Source: Bacteroidales bacterium
GTDB lineage: Bacteria > Bacteroidota > Bacteroidia > Bacteroidales > WCHB1-69
Reading direction: 5' to 3'
DNA: 64,000 nt
Assembly: GCA_024400835.1 (NCBI GenBank)
Contig: JAKSMC010000012.1
Span: 1 to 64,000, forward strand
Under the pieces are notes generated by a model, which saw only the letters and a list, made by a program, of their open reading frames with translations, was not told the origin of the DNA and made no database searches. The number at the start of each line of letters is the position of its first letter. Within the stretch, counting starts at the first letter, position 1. Position numbers and translations under genes: made by a program. Below, in pieces: positions 16,164-24,495 of this stretch.

Positions 16164-17351
16164 ATGGCAAAAGAGAAATTTGAACGTACCAAACCCCACG
16201 TAAACGTGGGTACAATCGGTCACATCGACCATGGTAAAACGACTTTGACCGCAGCTATCACAACAGTATTGGCTGACCAAGGTCTTTCTGAATTGAGATC
16301 TTTCGATTCTATCGATAACGCTCCTGAAGAAAAAGAACGTGGTATTACAATTAATACTGCTCACATTGAATATCAAACTGCAGAACGTCACTATGCACAC
16401 GTTGACTGTCCGGGTCACGCCGACTATGTGAAGAACATGGTAACTGGTGCTGCTCAGATGGATGGCGCAATCCTCGTTGTTGCTGCAACTGATGGTCCGA
16501 TGCCTCAAACTCGTGAACACATCTTGTTAGCAAAACAGGTTGGTGTACCTAGAATGGTTGTTTTCATGAACAAAGTTGACTTGGTTGACGACCCTGAGTT
16601 GTTAGACCTCGTTGAAATGGAAATCCGTGACCTTCTTTCTTTCTACGGTTTCGATGGCGACAATACTCCTGTCATCCGCGGTTCTGCTCTTGGTGGTTTG
16701 AACCTCGAACCGAAGTGGGTTGAAAAAGTTATGGAACTCATGAACGCAGTTGACACTTGGATTCCACTTCCTCCGCGTGACGTAGATAAAGACTTCCTCA
16801 TGCCTGTTGAAGACGTCTTCTCCATCACTGGTCGTGGTACCGTTGCTACTGGTCGTATCGAAACTGGTATTGTTCACACTTCTGATCCTGTTGACATCAT
16901 CGGTATGGGTGCTGAAAAACTTAAATCAGTCGTTACTGGTGTCGAAATGTTCCGTAAGATCCTCGACGAAGGTGAAGCTGGTGATAACGTAGGTTTGTTG
17001 CTCCGTGGTATCGACAAAGACGAAATCCGCCGTGGTATGGTTATCGCAAAACCGGGTTCCATCCATCCGCACAAACACTTCAAAGCTTCTGTTTACGTTT
17101 TGAAGAAAGAAGAAGGTGGTCGTCACACTCCGTTTGGCAACAACTATCGTCCTCAATTCTACTTCCGTACAACGGACGTTACTGGTGCTATCACATTGCC
17201 TGCTGGCGTTGAAATGTGTATGCCTGGTGATAACGTAGAAATCGATGTTCAATTGCTCGCTGAAATCGCTTTGAACTTGAACCTCCGTTTCGCTATCCGC
17301 GAAGGTGGTCGTACGGTTGGTGCTGGTCAGGTTACTGAAATCCTCGACTAA
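16164..17351 (+). CDS. tuf: Translation elongation factor Tu
   Basis: GTPase that carries aminoacyl-tRNA to the ribosome, 395 aa, full length. The G motifs are GHIDHGKT (P-loop), the DCPGHADY switch II segment, and NKVD. Domains 2 and 3 follow from about residue 205 ([15 protein letters not shown]) to the end. Codon use is strongly biased, as expected for a highly expressed gene. It follows tRNA-Thr by 50 nt and precedes tRNA-Trp, the usual Bacteroidales order, but secE-nusG-rplK do not follow. Confidence 0.98.
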   Translation: MAKEKFERTKPHVNVGTIGHIDHGKTTLTAAITTVLADQGLSELRSFDSIDNAPEEKERGITINTAHIEYQTAERHYAHVDCPGHADYVKNMVTGAAQMDGAILVVAATDGPMPQTREHILLAKQVGVPRMVVFMNKVDLVDDPELLDLVEMEIRDLLSFYGFDGDNTPVIRGSALGGLNLEPKWVEKVMELMNAVDTWIPLPPRDVDKDFLMPVEDVFSITGRGTVATGRIETGIVHTSDPVDIIGMGAEKLKSVVTGVEMFRKILDEGEAGDNVGLLLRGIDKDEIRRGMVIAKPGSIHPHKHFKASVYVLKKEEGGRHTPFGNNYRPQFYFRTTDVTGAITLPAGVEMCMPGDNVEIDVQLLAEIALNLNLRFAIREGGRTVGAGQVTEILD

Positions 17352-17370
17352 TACTCAATCACATATATCT

Positions 17371-17404
17371 ACAAAAGGGCATTTTCGAATGCCCTTTTGT
17401 TTGA
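17371..17404 (+). terminator. Hairpin/terminator after tuf, abutting tRNA-Trp
   Basis: Perfect 13-bp stem ACAAAAGGGCATT/AATGCCCTTTTGT with tetraloop TTCG. The T-tract is short and broken (TTTTGTTTG), and tRNA-Trp starts at once, so it may be leaky or a processing signal. Confidence 0.75.
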
Positions 17405-17475
17405 AGGGGAATAGTTTAAGGGCAGAATAGTGGTCTCCAAAACCATTGATGGGAGTTCGAATCTCTCTTCCCCTG
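17405..17475 (+). tRNA. tRNA-Trp (CCA)
   Basis: Acceptor AGGGGAA/TTCCCCT, anticodon stem GTGGT/ACCAT with loop CTCCAAA (anticodon CCA), T-arm GGGAG-TTCGAAT-CTCTC with one wobble, discriminator G. CCA tail not encoded. Confidence 0.93.
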
Positions 17476-17477
17476 CT

Positions 17478-17520
17478 AAAGAAGAAAGGAACAAGCAACG
17501 CTTGTTCCTTTCTTCTTTTA
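17478..17520. terminator. Strong bidirectional terminator between tRNA-Trp and metF
   Basis: Perfect 18-bp stem (17478-17495 with 17501-17518), 5-nt loop CAACG; T-rich on the plus side. It also lies after the metF stop on the minus strand. Confidence 0.88.
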
Positions 17521-17539
17521 TTAATAAAGTAAATTTGTA

Positions 17540-18418
17540 TTATCTGAGTTCTCTCTCAATCACATTTTGAATACGACTGTAAATGTCTCGGGCGACCTTC
17601 GCACTATTCATAGTATAAATATGTATGCCATCCGCATCATTGGCTAACAACTCCAAAATCTGATTGACACTATAGGCAACACCTATTTCATACATAGCCT
17701 TCTTATCGTCCTTAAAACGGTCAAATAAGATGCGCATTTCAAAGGGAATTGAGGCTCCTGCCATATTCATAATCTTATTGAACATCGTTGCGCTCGTTAA
17801 GGGCATAATACCCGGAATAATCGGTATGGTAATTCCCATATTACGTGCCACGCGCACCAAACGATAATAATAATTATTGTCATAGAAAAGCTGAGTGATT
17901 AAAAATGATGCACCAGCATCCTGCTTCATCTTCAATTTGACAAGATCATCGTACAAACTTTCACTCTCTATGTGTCCTTCCGGATAACAAGCGCCCGCCA
18001 AACAGAAATCATACTTAGACTGAAGATAATCCATCAGCTCAGAAGCGTGTTTAAAGCTCTTTAAATAGTCACCGTTGAAATCAGCAGGTTTGTCACCTCT
18101 AAGAGCTAAGACATTGTCCAAATGCTCTTTTTTCAACATTAATACAAGCTTGTCAACATCAGACTCATCCAAAGCGCCACAAGTCATGTGGACTAAAGGC
18201 TCTGCACTTGTATGTTGTTGAATGTAACTGGCCAAATCAATGGTATTCTGCGCATAATCACCTGTAGATTTAAACGTCACACTGATAAAATCCGGCTTGT
18301 ATTGGTTCAGTTCATCTATAGTAGTGAAAATGTCATTAATTGAGCTTGCTTGAGGCTTTGGAGGGAAAACTTCAAATGAAAACGTCTTCTTCTTATTTAG
18401 TATGTCACTTATACGCAT
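17540..18418 (-). CDS. metF: 5,10-methylenetetrahydrofolate reductase
   Basis: FAD-dependent enzyme that reduces 5,10-methylene-THF to 5-methyl-THF for methionine synthesis. It has 292 aa, typical for bacterial MetF. The TIM-barrel motifs are SFEVFPPK near the start, FISVTF, VHMTCG, LALRGDKP, FCLAGACYPEGH and FLITQLFYDN. The promoter (-7 at 18442-18449) lies so close that the leader is only about 20 nt, leaving no room for a riboswitch. Confidence 0.96.
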   Translation of the reverse strand: MRISDILNKKKTFSFEVFPPKPQASSINDIFTTIDELNQYKPDFISVTFKSTGDYAQNTIDLASYIQQHTSAEPLVHMTCGALDESDVDKLVLMLKKEHLDNVLALRGDKPADFNGDYLKSFKHASELMDYLQSKYDFCLAGACYPEGHIESESLYDDLVKLKMKQDAGASFLITQLFYDNNYYYRLVRVARNMGITIPIIPGIMPLTSATMFNKIMNMAGASIPFEMRILFDRFKDDKKAMYEIGVAYSVNQILELLANDADGIHIYTMNSAKVARDIYSRIQNVIERELR

Positions 18419-18441
18419 ATCAATGTACTAATTTAGGGTTG

Positions 18442-18449
18442 CAAAATTA
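18442..18449 (-). promoter_or_regulatory. -7 promoter element of metF
   Basis: TAATTTTG on the minus strand, directly behind the pnp terminator and 23 nt before the metF ATG. Confidence 0.65.
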
Positions 18450-18450
18450 C

Positions 18451-18480
18451 AAAAAAAAGCAGGACTCACGCCCTGCTTTC
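18451..18480 (-). terminator. Terminator after pnp
   Basis: On the minus strand: stem AAGCAGG/CCTGCTT (18472-18478 with 18457-18463), followed by a run of T. Confidence 0.82.
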
Positions 18481-18498
18481 GTTATAGGAGGATTAAAA

Positions 18499-20874
18499 TT
18501 AATCCAATTCAGGGAAATCAGGAAGATCCGGAGTTGTTGGAGCCTGAGGCTCAACAGGTCTTTCTTGATTTTCGTTTTTACGATCGTGATTGCGATGTTC
18601 ATTATTGCGAGGGCCACGGTCGTTCTTGCGATCATTGTTGCGAGGGCCGCGCTCACCACGTTCGTTGTTGCGAGGAGCATTATTACGAGGACCACGGTCA
18701 TTACGATCACGGTTGCCACCATTACGAGGTTTTGATTCGGGTTCCGTATAACCTTCCGGTTTAGGAAGAAGCACCTTATGGGACAATCTGAATTTACCAG
18801 TCTTTTCATCAATTTCGATGAGTTTGACTTTAATCTTATCACCAACTTTCAAAACGTCTTCAACGTTCTCAATACGACGATAAGCGATTTCAGTCACATG
18901 CAACAGGCCATCTGTGTTGGGCAGGAATTCAACGAAAGCGCCAAATGCCGTAATCGTCTTCACAGTACCTTCGTAGATTTCACCGACTTCCGGCTTGGTT
19001 GTGATGAGTTTAATACGTTCAACAGCAGCATTGATGTCGTTGACATTTGCAGCTGCGATATCGATAACACCAAAATCACCGACTTCTTCGATATTGATAG
19101 TCGTGTTGGTTTCACGTTGCATTTCTTGAATGATTTTACCTCCCGGTCCGATAACTGCACCAATAAATTCGCGCGGAATTTGCATTTGGATAATACGGGG
19201 AACGAACGGTCTGTAATCCTCACGAGGAGCAGGCATAGCTTCCTTAATCTTGCCAAGGATGAACATACGTCCTCTATGAGCCTGTGCCAATGCTTCAGCC
19301 ATTACTTCTGAGGAAAGGCCGTGGATTTTAATATCCATTTGGCATGCAGTGATACCGTCTTCAGTACCACAGACTTTAAAGTCCATATCACCGAGATGGT
19401 CTTCATCACCTAAAATATCGGAAAGGATAGCATATTTGTCAGTACCTTCTTCTGTAATCAGACCCATTGCGATACCGGAAACCGGTTTCTTCATCTTCAC
19501 ACCGCAGTCGAGAAGTGCCAACGTGCCGGCACAAACTGTAGCCATAGAAGAACTACCATTGGATTCGAGGATATCAGACACCACGCGAACCGTATACGGG
19601 AATGTAGGATCGTCAAACGGGATCATCGGTTTGAGCGCGCGGTTGGCCAAGTTACCGTGACCGATTTCACGACGGCCAGTGCTACCAACTCTTTTAACTT
19701 CACCGACACTGAAAGGAGGGAAGTTATAGTGCAGCATAAAGCGGTTTGTGCCTTCAACGACAGCACCGTCAATGATCTGTTCATCCAACTTGGTACCGAG
19801 AGTACAGGTAGCCAGGGACTGAGTTTCACCGCGGGTGAAGATAGCGGAGCCGTGAGCGGAAGGAAGATAGCCGGTTTCAATCCAGATAGGACGGATATCT
19901 TCAGTACCACGACCATCCAAACGAATACGCTCGTTCAAAATCATATTACGCATTGCATGATATTGGACGTCGCTATAATAACGTTTAACCATGTTTTCCT
20001 TTTCTTCGCGTTCTTCTTCCGGAATAGTCTCCATAAATTCAGCGAGAATCTGGTCGAAAGCGTCGTTACGAGCCTGTTTGCCTTGGAAAGATTTAGCTAC
20101 GGCATAAACTTTGTCATAAGTTTCCTTATTGATGCGTTCGCGAATTTCCTCGTCATTGGTTTCGTGGCAGTATTCGCGTTTCGGATAAGCCGTGGGGACC
20201 TTAGCAGCAAGGTCTAACTGAGCCTGGCATTGAACCTTGATAGCGTCTTTTGCGAAATTCAAAGCGGCAACCATATCCTCTTCGGAGATTTCCTTCATTT
20301 CGCCTTCCACCATCATGATGTTGTCCATAGAAGCGGCAACAATCATATCGATATCAGATCTTTCCATATCTTCGACTGTCGGGTTGACAACCAATTTGCC
20401 ATCAACGCGGCCGACGCGGACTTCGGAAATCGGGCATTCGAACGGGATATTGGAAACAGCGATAGCAGAAGATGCAGCAAGACAAGCGAGGCAGTCAGGG
20501 AGCATATTCTTATCACCTGAAATCAAGGTAACGATAACCTGGGTTTCAGCGTGGAAGTTAGCGGGGAAGAGCGGACGAATAGCGCGGTCAACCAGACGAG
20601 CGATGAGGATTTCATACTCGGACGGGCGGGCTTCACGTTTGAAAAAGCCACCGGGGAAACGGCCGACTGCGGCGTATTTTTCTTGATATTCAACTTGGAG
20701 GGGCATGAAGTCAGTGCCTTCGACAGCCTCTTTTTTGCAACATACAGTTGCCAGGAGCATGGTATCGCCCATTTTGACTACGGCAGCACCATCGGCCTGT
20801 TTGGCCAACTTGCCGGTTTCGATAGTCACTTGGCGGCCATCACCTAAATCAAAAGTTGTATTTATTCCTAACAT
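18499..20874 (-). CDS. pnp: Polynucleotide phosphorylase
   Basis: 3'-to-5' phosphorolytic exoribonuclease of RNA decay, 791 aa from the ATG at 20874. Two RNase PH domains (starting [20 protein letters not shown] and [17 protein letters not shown]) carry the phosphate-binding [10 protein letters not shown] and [10 protein letters not shown] sites. A KH domain ([20 protein letters not shown]) and an S1 domain ([23 protein letters not shown]) follow. The C-terminus has an unusual low-complexity tail of about 80 residues rich in Arg, Asn, Asp and Gly with repeated RGPRNN units. It follows rpsO in the classic rpsO-pnp pair, with an intervening hairpin. The ORF can be read 9 codons further upstream, but [11 protein letters not shown] is the conserved start. 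Confidence 0.97.
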   Translation of the reverse strand: MLGINTTFDLGDGRQVTIETGKLAKQADGAAVVKMGDTMLLATVCCKKEAVEGTDFMPLQVEYQEKYAAVGRFPGGFFKREARPSEYEILIARLVDRAIRPLFPANFHAETQVIVTLISGDKNMLPDCLACLAASSAIAVSNIPFECPISEVRVGRVDGKLVVNPTVEDMERSDIDMIVAASMDNIMMVEGEMKEISEEDMVAALNFAKDAIKVQCQAQLDLAAKVPTAYPKREYCHETNDEEIRERINKETYDKVYAVAKSFQGKQARNDAFDQILAEFMETIPEEEREEKENMVKRYYSDVQYHAMRNMILNERIRLDGRGTEDIRPIWIETGYLPSAHGSAIFTRGETQSLATCTLGTKLDEQIIDGAVVEGTNRFMLHYNFPPFSVGEVKRVGSTGRREIGHGNLANRALKPMIPFDDPTFPYTVRVVSDILESNGSSSMATVCAGTLALLDCGVKMKKPVSGIAMGLITEEGTDKYAILSDILGDEDHLGDMDFKVCGTEDGITACQMDIKIHGLSSEVMAEALAQAHRGRMFILGKIKEAMPAPREDYRPFVPRIIQMQIPREFIGAVIGPGGKIIQEMQRETNTTINIEEVGDFGVIDIAAANVNDINAAVERIKLITTKPEVGEIYEGTVKTITAFGAFVEFLPNTDGLLHVTEIAYRRIENVEDVLKVGDKIKVKLIEIDEKTGKFRLSHKVLLPKPEGYTEPESKPRNGGNRDRNDRGPRNNAPRNNERGERGPRNNDRKNDRGPRNNEHRNHDRKNENQERPVEPQAPTTPDLPDFPELD

Positions 20875-20922
20875 GATGATTTCAATAATTAAATGATACA
20901 ATTAGAGAAGAGCCAATATTAA

Positions 20923-20952
20923 AAAAAGGCAATTTGAGAAAATTGCCTTTTT
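20923..20952 (-). terminator. Hairpin between rpsO and pnp
   Basis: Twelve-bp stem AAAAAGGCAATT/AATTGCCTTTTT (20923-20934 with 20941-20952). It can act as rpsO terminator or, as in enteric bacteria, as an RNA processing site upstream of pnp. Confidence 0.78.
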
Positions 20953-20972
20953 CTATAAAGACTTTCAGAAAA

Positions 20973-21242
20973 TTATTTTCTGAGACCTAATTTCTTAATG
21001 AGTGCTCTGTAGCGTTCGATATCTTGTTCCTTGAGGTATTCAAGCATTTTCTTTCTTTTACCAACGAGATTGATCAGAGCGCGTTTTGTCACTTTGTCAC
21101 CGCCATTAGCCTTAACATGTTCGGTAAGATGTTTGATGCGATGGGTGAATAATGCAACTTGTGCTTCTGGGGAACCAGTATCAGTTGCACTTTTACCATA
21201 CTGTTCGAAGATTTCTTTTTTTACGTCTGTGGTTAAATACAT
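20973..21242 (-). CDS. rpsO: 30S ribosomal protein S15 (uS15)
   Basis: Protein of 89 aa that binds the 16S rRNA central domain and nucleates platform assembly. Conserved blocks are GSPEAQVALFTHRIKHLTEHVK, LINLVGKRKKMLEYLKEQD and YRALIKKLGLRK at the C-terminus. Its own promoter lies 48 nt upstream and pnp follows downstream. Confidence 0.97.
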   Translation of the reverse strand: MYLTTDVKKEIFEQYGKSATDTGSPEAQVALFTHRIKHLTEHVKANGGDKVTKRALINLVGKRKKMLEYLKEQDIERYRALIKKLGLRK

Positions 21243-21289
21243 AATAAACTACTAATTTTTAATATTTTTTCCTTACTTTTTTCGGGCGG

Positions 21290-21297
21290 CAAAAATA
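21290..21297 (-). promoter_or_regulatory. -7 promoter element of rpsO
   Basis: TATTTTTG on the minus strand followed by GCCGCCC, a common Bacteroidota start-site context. Confidence 0.75.
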
Positions 21298-21337
21298 CAT
21301 TTTTTTCTTAATAGTTTCAACCATTCGGAAAAAAAAC

Positions 21338-21345
21338 TATTTTTG
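21338..21345 (+). promoter_or_regulatory. -7 promoter element of the GT2 operon
   Basis: TATTTTTG, 24 nt before the GT2 ATG. It is divergent from the rpsO promoter, about 40 bp away. Confidence 0.7.
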
Positions 21346-21369
21346 CACTTTATTTGAAAATTAAGCAGC

Positions 21370-22380
21370 ATGGCAAAACTTGCAATAGTCATCTTGAATT
21401 GGAATGGGAGGCGATTTTTGGAGCGTTTTTTACCTACTTTGGAAAGCACGCTGCCGGAATATGCTGAAATTGTGATTGCAGACAACGCATCTTCTGACGA
21501 TTCTGTTTCATTTCTCAAAAATAATTTTCCAAACATCCGCATCCTTGAGCACACCGAGAACGAAGGCTTTGCCAAAGGATACAACCACGCTTTGGAGAAT
21601 GTTGAGGCCGAATACTATTGTCTGCTCAATTCAGACATAGAAGTAACCGAGCACTGGATAGAGCCTATCATCGAACAGATGGATGCCAACGAGAAGATTG
21701 CCGCCGTGCAGCCAAAGTTGCTTTCATACGACCGCCGCGACGAGTTCGAGTACGCAGGCGCTGCCGGTGGGTTCGTAGACAAATACGGTTATCCTTTCTG
21801 CAGGGGACGCGTCTTCAGCAATGTGGAGAAAGACCACGGTCAATATGACACCATGATTGACATATTCTGGGCCACCGGAGCCGCGCTGTTCGTACGCAGC
21901 TATGTCTATCACACCATGGGCGGCCTTGACCCCGATTTCTTCGCGCACATGGAGGAAATTGATTTCTGTTGGAGAATCAAGAATGCCGGTTATAAAATCA
22001 AAATCAACCCGGCTTCCGTTGTTTATCACATCGGAGGAGGCACCCTGCCGAAAAACAACTCGTACAAAACATACCTCAACTTTCGGAACAATCTGTTCCT
22101 TTTGCTCAAAAACCTGCCGGAAGAACGTCTGAGAAAGACCTTCATAGTGAAATTCTTCTTAGACCAGGTGGCTGCATTCTTCTTCCTCCTGCAAGGTCAT
22201 TTCAAAGATTTCACGGCTGTATACAAAGCCATGCATGATTTCTACAAAAATTACGACTACTGCAAAGCCAAACGCAACACTCTTCCGAAACTCGCCTTCG
22301 AAGACACCTATCCGAAGTCTATCGTATTCCTTCATTATTTCAAACGCAAAAAGATTTTCAACGGAGAATCGTTTTCTTAA
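21370..22380 (+). CDS. Family 2 glycosyltransferase
   Basis: Inverting GT-A glycosyltransferase, 336 aa. VILNWNGRRFLERFLPTL starts the nucleotide-binding fold, IADNASSDDS holds the uridine-binding aspartate, LLNSDIEVT supplies the DxD-like site, and FFAHMEEIDFCWR is the acceptor/catalytic motif of rhamnosyl- and GlcNAc-transferase-like GT2s. A hydrophobic amphipathic C-terminal part (VKFFLDQVAAFFFLLQG) suggests membrane attachment. Likely an envelope polysaccharide enzyme; donor unknown. It is followed by the 5-alpha-reductase-like gene after 12 nt. Confidence 0.9.
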   Translation: MAKLAIVILNWNGRRFLERFLPTLESTLPEYAEIVIADNASSDDSVSFLKNNFPNIRILEHTENEGFAKGYNHALENVEAEYYCLLNSDIEVTEHWIEPIIEQMDANEKIAAVQPKLLSYDRRDEFEYAGAAGGFVDKYGYPFCRGRVFSNVEKDHGQYDTMIDIFWATGAALFVRSYVYHTMGGLDPDFFAHMEEIDFCWRIKNAGYKIKINPASVVYHIGGGTLPKNNSYKTYLNFRNNLFLLLKNLPEERLRKTFIVKFFLDQVAAFFFLLQGHFKDFTAVYKAMHDFYKNYDYCKAKRNTLPKLAFEDTYPKSIVFLHYFKRKKIFNGESFS

Positions 22381-22392
22381 CAAACACTGACT

Positions 22393-23181
22393 ATGGAACT
22401 TTTCAGCCAAATATATGAATACCTGCTTCTGATCATGTCCATCTTGGGCATCGGAGTATTTATCACCCTGCAGTTTGTCACACCCGCCTATGGCATGACG
22501 TTCAACAACCGATGGGGCATTTCCATCCGCAGCAACTTAGGATGGTTCATCATGGAGGCCCCTGTGTTCTTTTCCATGTTCATCATATATTTTATATCCC
22601 TATATTACAACATCCGACCGTTCAACATAGTCACTTTTGTGATGTTCTTCTTTTTTGAATTCCACTATTTCCAACGGTCGTTTATCTTTCCCTTGTTAAT
22701 GAAAGGACAGAGCAAGATGCCCATATCCATCATTATCACAGGTTTCATATTCAACACATGCAACGCCGTCATGCAAGGCGGCTGGCTTTTCTTCTTCCGC
22801 TCTGTTGACGCCTACCCTATTTCCTGGTTCTGGTCCTGGCAGTTCATCGTCGGCACTCTGATATTCCTTTTCGGCATGGTCATCAACATCTATGCTGATA
22901 GAATCATCCGAAATCTACGATCGGACATCACAGACAACAATTACTATTTGCCAAAGGGGTGGCCATTCAACCGCGTCAGTTCAGCCAACTATCTCGGCGA
23001 GATTTTAGAATGGCTTGGTTTTGCCATCCTCACTTGGTCCATATCCGGTTTGGTGTTCCTCATTTGGACCTGTGCCAACATCATACCGCGCTCAAAAGCC
23101 GTTTACGAACGATACACTCAATTTTTCGGTGAGGAATTCACTTCTTTGAAACGTTATAAGATTTTCCCTGGAATATACTAA
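22393..23181 (+). CDS. 3-oxo-5-alpha-steroid 4-dehydrogenase (5-alpha-reductase) family membrane protein
   Basis: Polytopic membrane protein of 262 aa, about the length of eukaryotic SRD5A1/2. It shows several hydrophobic helices and the C-terminal NADPH-binding signature of the family: NNYYLPKGWPFNRVSSANYLGEILEWLGFAILTW, close to the conserved N-Y-x-G-E-x-x-E-W block, and a basic end YKIFPGIY. Members reduce the 4,5 double bond of 3-oxo steroids or similar enones with NADPH. Gut Bacteroidota have members shown to make allo-bile acids from 3-oxo-delta4 intermediates. Here the neighbours are a glycosyltransferase and a Rieske-like lipoprotein, with no steroid genes, so the substrate may be another lipid. 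Confidence 0.82.
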   Translation: MELFSQIYEYLLLIMSILGIGVFITLQFVTPAYGMTFNNRWGISIRSNLGWFIMEAPVFFSMFIIYFISLYYNIRPFNIVTFVMFFFFEFHYFQRSFIFPLLMKGQSKMPISIIITGFIFNTCNAVMQGGWLFFFRSVDAYPISWFWSWQFIVGTLIFLFGMVINIYADRIIRNLRSDITDNNYYLPKGWPFNRVSSANYLGEILEWLGFAILTWSISGLVFLIWTCANIIPRSKAVYERYTQFFGEEFTSLKRYKIFPGIY

Positions 23182-23193
23182 TCAGCCACTACC

Positions 23194-23610
23194 ATGAAAA
23201 AGATACTGATTGCGCTCTGCCTGATATTACCTCTTTTGGTATGCTGCGACATATACCAAAGTCCCATTCCATACGTCAAATTGGATTTCACCATCTATCC
23301 TAACGATGTCTCGTACTACCAGCTCAACACCTACGGTGGCTATGTATACGTCACGGGCGGTGTCAACGGCATCATCATCTACAGGTTGGACGAATGGACG
23401 TTTTTCGCCTACGACAGGGCCTGCCCACACGATTTCGAGAATCAGGAATCTTGGCTGTGGGTTGCTCCCGACGGATTGAGAATGGTGGATTCACTATGTG
23501 GTTCCACGTATAACATTTTGGACGGCAGCGTTCTTTCAGGTCCCTCGCAATATCCGGCACGCAAGTACAACACGCGTTATGACGGCGTAAGACTGCGCGT
23601 TTACAGTTAG
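23194..23610 (+). CDS. Rieske-like lipoprotein with incomplete cluster ligands
   Basis: Protein of 138 aa with a lipoprotein-type signal (MKKILIALCLILPLLVCC, candidate cysteines C17/C18; the lipobox is irregular). The body resembles a Rieske [2Fe-2S] domain: C77-P-H79 in ACPHDFE, then DSLCGSTYNILDGSVLSGPS, which aligns with the second box and its hairpin. The second ligand pair should be C-x2-H, but C102-G-S-T105 has threonine in place of histidine. A normal Rieske cluster therefore cannot form with four ligands. It follows the 5-alpha-reductase-like gene by 12 nt and is the last gene of the operon. It may be a structural relic or bind another ligand. Confidence 0.75.
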   Translation: MKKILIALCLILPLLVCCDIYQSPIPYVKLDFTIYPNDVSYYQLNTYGGYVYVTGGVNGIIIYRLDEWTFFAYDRACPHDFENQESWLWVAPDGLRMVDSLCGSTYNILDGSVLSGPSQYPARKYNTRYDGVRLRVYS

Positions 23611-23615
23611 AGACA

Positions 23616-23653
23616 AAACAAAAAGAGACGTGAAATCACGCCTCTTTTTGTTT
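23616..23653. terminator. Bidirectional terminator between the Rieske-like gene and punA
   Basis: Long stem AAACAAAAAGAG-A-CGTG/CACG-C-CTCTTTTTGTTT with loop AAAT; A- and T-rich flanks on both sides. Confidence 0.87.
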
Positions 23654-23670
23654 AATATCACAGCCTGTGA

Positions 23671-24495
23671 TTACATTTCAGGGAGCATCTCGCAAATGAG
23701 TTTCATCATCTTCGGTTCGGCATCGCCAGCTGCCTGAAGAACCTCCTCATGCGAAGCCTCCATGACCTGGCCTACTACTCCGAGGTCCGTGATAACGGAA
23801 AGAGCAAAAATGTCCATACCTCGATGATGTGAGACAATCGCTTCCGGAACTGTAGACATACCCACTGCATCAGCTCCGAGGATATGATAGGCTCGGTATT
23901 CAGCCGGTGTTTCGAAACAAGGCCCGGAAACGCCCATATACACACCTTCTTGAAGATGCAAATTCAGTTTTTCCGCTTTGCTGTGAGCAAGTTTTATCAA
24001 TCTATGTGAATACACTTCGCTCATATTCGGGAACCTTGGCCCGAGTTTATCATCATTGACACCGATCAGCGGATTGGTGCCGAAAAAGTTGATATGGTCA
24101 CGGATTACCATGATATCACCGACTTTGAATGTCGGATTCATGCCACCCGCCGCATTGGAAAGTATGATGGTTTTTACGCCAATGCCGCAGAACACTTGCT
24201 GCGGATAGGTCACCACATCCATAGAATAACCCTCGTAATAGTGGAAACGACCGTTAAGGACAACCACCTCGACATTATTCAGCTTGCCAAAAATCAATGT
24301 GCCTTTATGACCCGGCACAGTTGACACAGGGAAATTGGGGATTTGCGTATATGGGATTTCATCAATAATGTCTATTGTCTTTGTCAATCCACCCAAGCCG
24401 GAGCCTAAGACAATAGCGATTTTAGGATTTATAGTTTTGCGCGCATTCAAATACGCCACTGTTTCTTCAATTCTATTTTTTAATTCTTCTGACAT
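23671..24495 (-). CDS. punA: Purine nucleoside phosphorylase (trimeric type)
   Basis: Phosphorolysis of purine (deoxy)nucleosides, mainly guanosine/inosine, in salvage. It has 274 aa. Family motifs: IVLGSGLGGL (phosphate loop), VPGHKGTLIFG, NGRFHYYEGY, LSNAAGGMNP, IRDHINFFG and the base-binding GPCFETPAEYR...GADAVGMSTVPE. The ATG at 24495 gives MSEELKNRIEE; a TTG three codons upstream is less likely. Its start overlaps the lpxK end by 23 nt, indicating translational coupling in an operon with M23, phoH and lpxK. Confidence 0.95.
   Translation of the reverse strand: MSEELKNRIEETVAYLNARKTINPKIAIVLGSGLGGLTKTIDIIDEIPYTQIPNFPVSTVPGHKGTLIFGKLNNVEVVVLNGRFHYYEGYSMDVVTYPQQVFCGIGVKTIILSNAAGGMNPTFKVGDIMVIRDHINFFGTNPLIGVNDDKLGPRFPNMSEVYSHRLIKLAHSKAEKLNLHLQEGVYMGVSGPCFETPAEYRAYHILGADAVGMSTVPEAIVSHHRGMDIFALSVITDLGVVGQVMEASHEEVLQAAGDAEPKMMKLICEMLPEM

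Noticed and set aside
16152-16533. Open frames antisense to tuf
   Set aside because: They mirror highly biased tuf codons and lack any supporting signal.
18419-18460. Riboswitch before metF
   Set aside because: The -7 element leaves a leader of only about 20 nt.
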